From Mucilaginibacter sp. SG564 (GTDB lineage Bacteria; Bacteroidota; Bacteroidia; Sphingobacteriales; Sphingobacteriaceae): DNA of 64,000 nt. The stretch lies in NCBI RefSeq assembly GCF_013149275.1, contig NZ_JABGNA010000011.1:124001-188000 (forward strand). Reading direction: 5' to 3'. Position numbers and translations under genes: made by a program. Below, piece by piece: positions 63,565 to 64,000 of this stretch (its first letter is position 1; the number at the start of each line of letters is the position of its first letter). Below the pieces are notes generated by a model. That model searched no databases and had not been told where the DNA came from. It saw nothing but the letters and a program-made list of their open reading frames with translations.

Positions 63565-64000
63565 TTAATAACTAATAGTCACCTTTGACCCAGTTTTAAC
63601 TGCCTGGTAAATGGCATCAATGATCTTTAAGTCCTTTACCGCTTCCTCCCCGTTCACGGGCACTACGGGTTGTTTATTATCAAAAATAATGGCCGACATT
63701 TCATCCATTTGTACGGTTTGATGTGTAGTAACTGGCTGCGTAAGTTCGCCTTTGTGCGTACGCCCTTGTATGGGGCCATAACCTGTAGATGGCTGTAGCT
63801 CGGCAAAACCCTTCTCCCCATCCAGGAAAAAGCGGTCGAGGTTATCCATATTATAGGTTGACAGGCAGGATGCTACTGCTCCGCTTGGGAAACCGAACTG
63901 GAATTGAATAGTCTCGTCAACCCCTTCCTTAAATTTCACGGGGTCGGTTTTGGTTTCCTGGGCGGTAACCCAAACAGGGTCTTCGCCGGTCATATAGCGC
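63565..64000 (-). CDS. Gfo/Idh/MocA-family oxidoreductase, C-terminal part (cut by window edge)
   Basis: 145 residues of the C-terminal domain are visible, running from the window edge to the stop at 63565. The segment RYMTGEDPVWVTAQE to ETIQFQFGFPSGAVASCLSTY and the end AVKDLKIIDAIYQAVKTGSKVTI match the beta-sheet C-terminal domain of Gfo/Idh/MocA NAD(P)-dependent sugar dehydrogenases. The Rossmann domain is beyond the window. An in-frame ATG at 63993 is internal. It faces the GH29 gene and may take part in sugar metabolism. Confidence 0.85.
   Translation of the reverse strand, partial: RYMTGEDPVWVTAQETKTDPVKFKEGVDETIQFQFGFPSGAVASCLSTYNMDNLDRFFLDGEKGFAELQPSTGYGPIQGRTHKGELTQPVTTHQTVQMDEMSAIIFDNKQPVVPVNGEEAVKDLKIIDAIYQAVKTGSKVTISY

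Noticed and set aside
1..64000. tRNA, rRNA, riboswitch or insertion sequence
   Set aside because: I looked for tRNA-like TTCGAATC arms, conserved rRNA blocks and transposase motifs and found none that held up; a covariance-model search would be needed to be sure.

Overview
The window comes from a Bacteroidota genome, most likely family Sphingobacteriaceae (Mucilaginibacter/Pedobacter-like). This is inferred from the gene content: five SusC/SusD outer-membrane pairs, ECF sigma and FecR regulators, weak or absent Shine-Dalgarno sequences, AT-rich gaps, and interspersed palindromic repeats between genes. I see no rRNA, tRNA, CRISPR array, insertion sequence or phage gene.

Left part (1-18600): a cut-off FecR-like gene diverges from an ECF sigma factor (357-944). 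Then come a haem-binding FG-GAP lipoprotein (1405-2937), SusD/SusC pair A (3041-8138) with a 1 kb leader carrying a decayed repeat array, a GH3 beta-glucosidase (9167-11479), a PQQ-type sugar dehydrogenase lipoprotein (11724-12923) and SusD/SusC pair B (13181-17802).

Centre (18600-40560): a forward cluster holds a small membrane protein, a NodB-type deacetylase, a phosphoesterase and an imelysin-like/di-haem peroxidase fusion. It is followed by a small HHH (Cdd1-like) gene pair and a PIF1/HRDC helicase. Next is a complete ECF-controlled glycan locus on the minus strand, read from sigma factor (34343) through FecR, an STN-bearing SusC and SusD to a GH43 hydrolase (25961). A plus-strand terminator between fecR and susC, where no plus-strand gene exists, points to a cis-antisense small RNA over the susC leader. 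Mug glycosylase, a C1 peptidase, a PQQ-like/HEAT/cytochrome c protein and an NlpC/P60 hydrolase follow. Between 39805 and 40561 several different interspersed repeats are packed together.

Right part (40560-64000): two adjacent amidohydrolase-family genes contain three domains, only one with an intact metal motif. SusD/SusC pair D and a leaderless HtrA-like protease come next. The NHEJ operon (Ku, LigD) is here, with LigD split into a phosphoesterase ORF and a ligase-polymerase ORF exactly at an A10 run. SusD/SusC pair E lies behind a ROK regulator that diverges from a GH29 alpha-L-fucosidase, itself split by a one-base frame change. The window ends inside a Gfo/Idh/MocA oxidoreductase.

Together the genes describe uptake and breakdown of complex plant or microbial glycans (GH3, GH43, GH29, sugar oxidation), with separate regulation of the loci (sigma/anti-sigma for one, ROK for another, no linked regulator seen for the rest), plus a DNA repair island. 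The points most worth checking are the predicted antisense RNA, the A-tract-split LigD, the repeated 106-116 bp element with terminal inverted repeats around 40.4 and 55.5 kb, and the repeat array upstream of SusC A.
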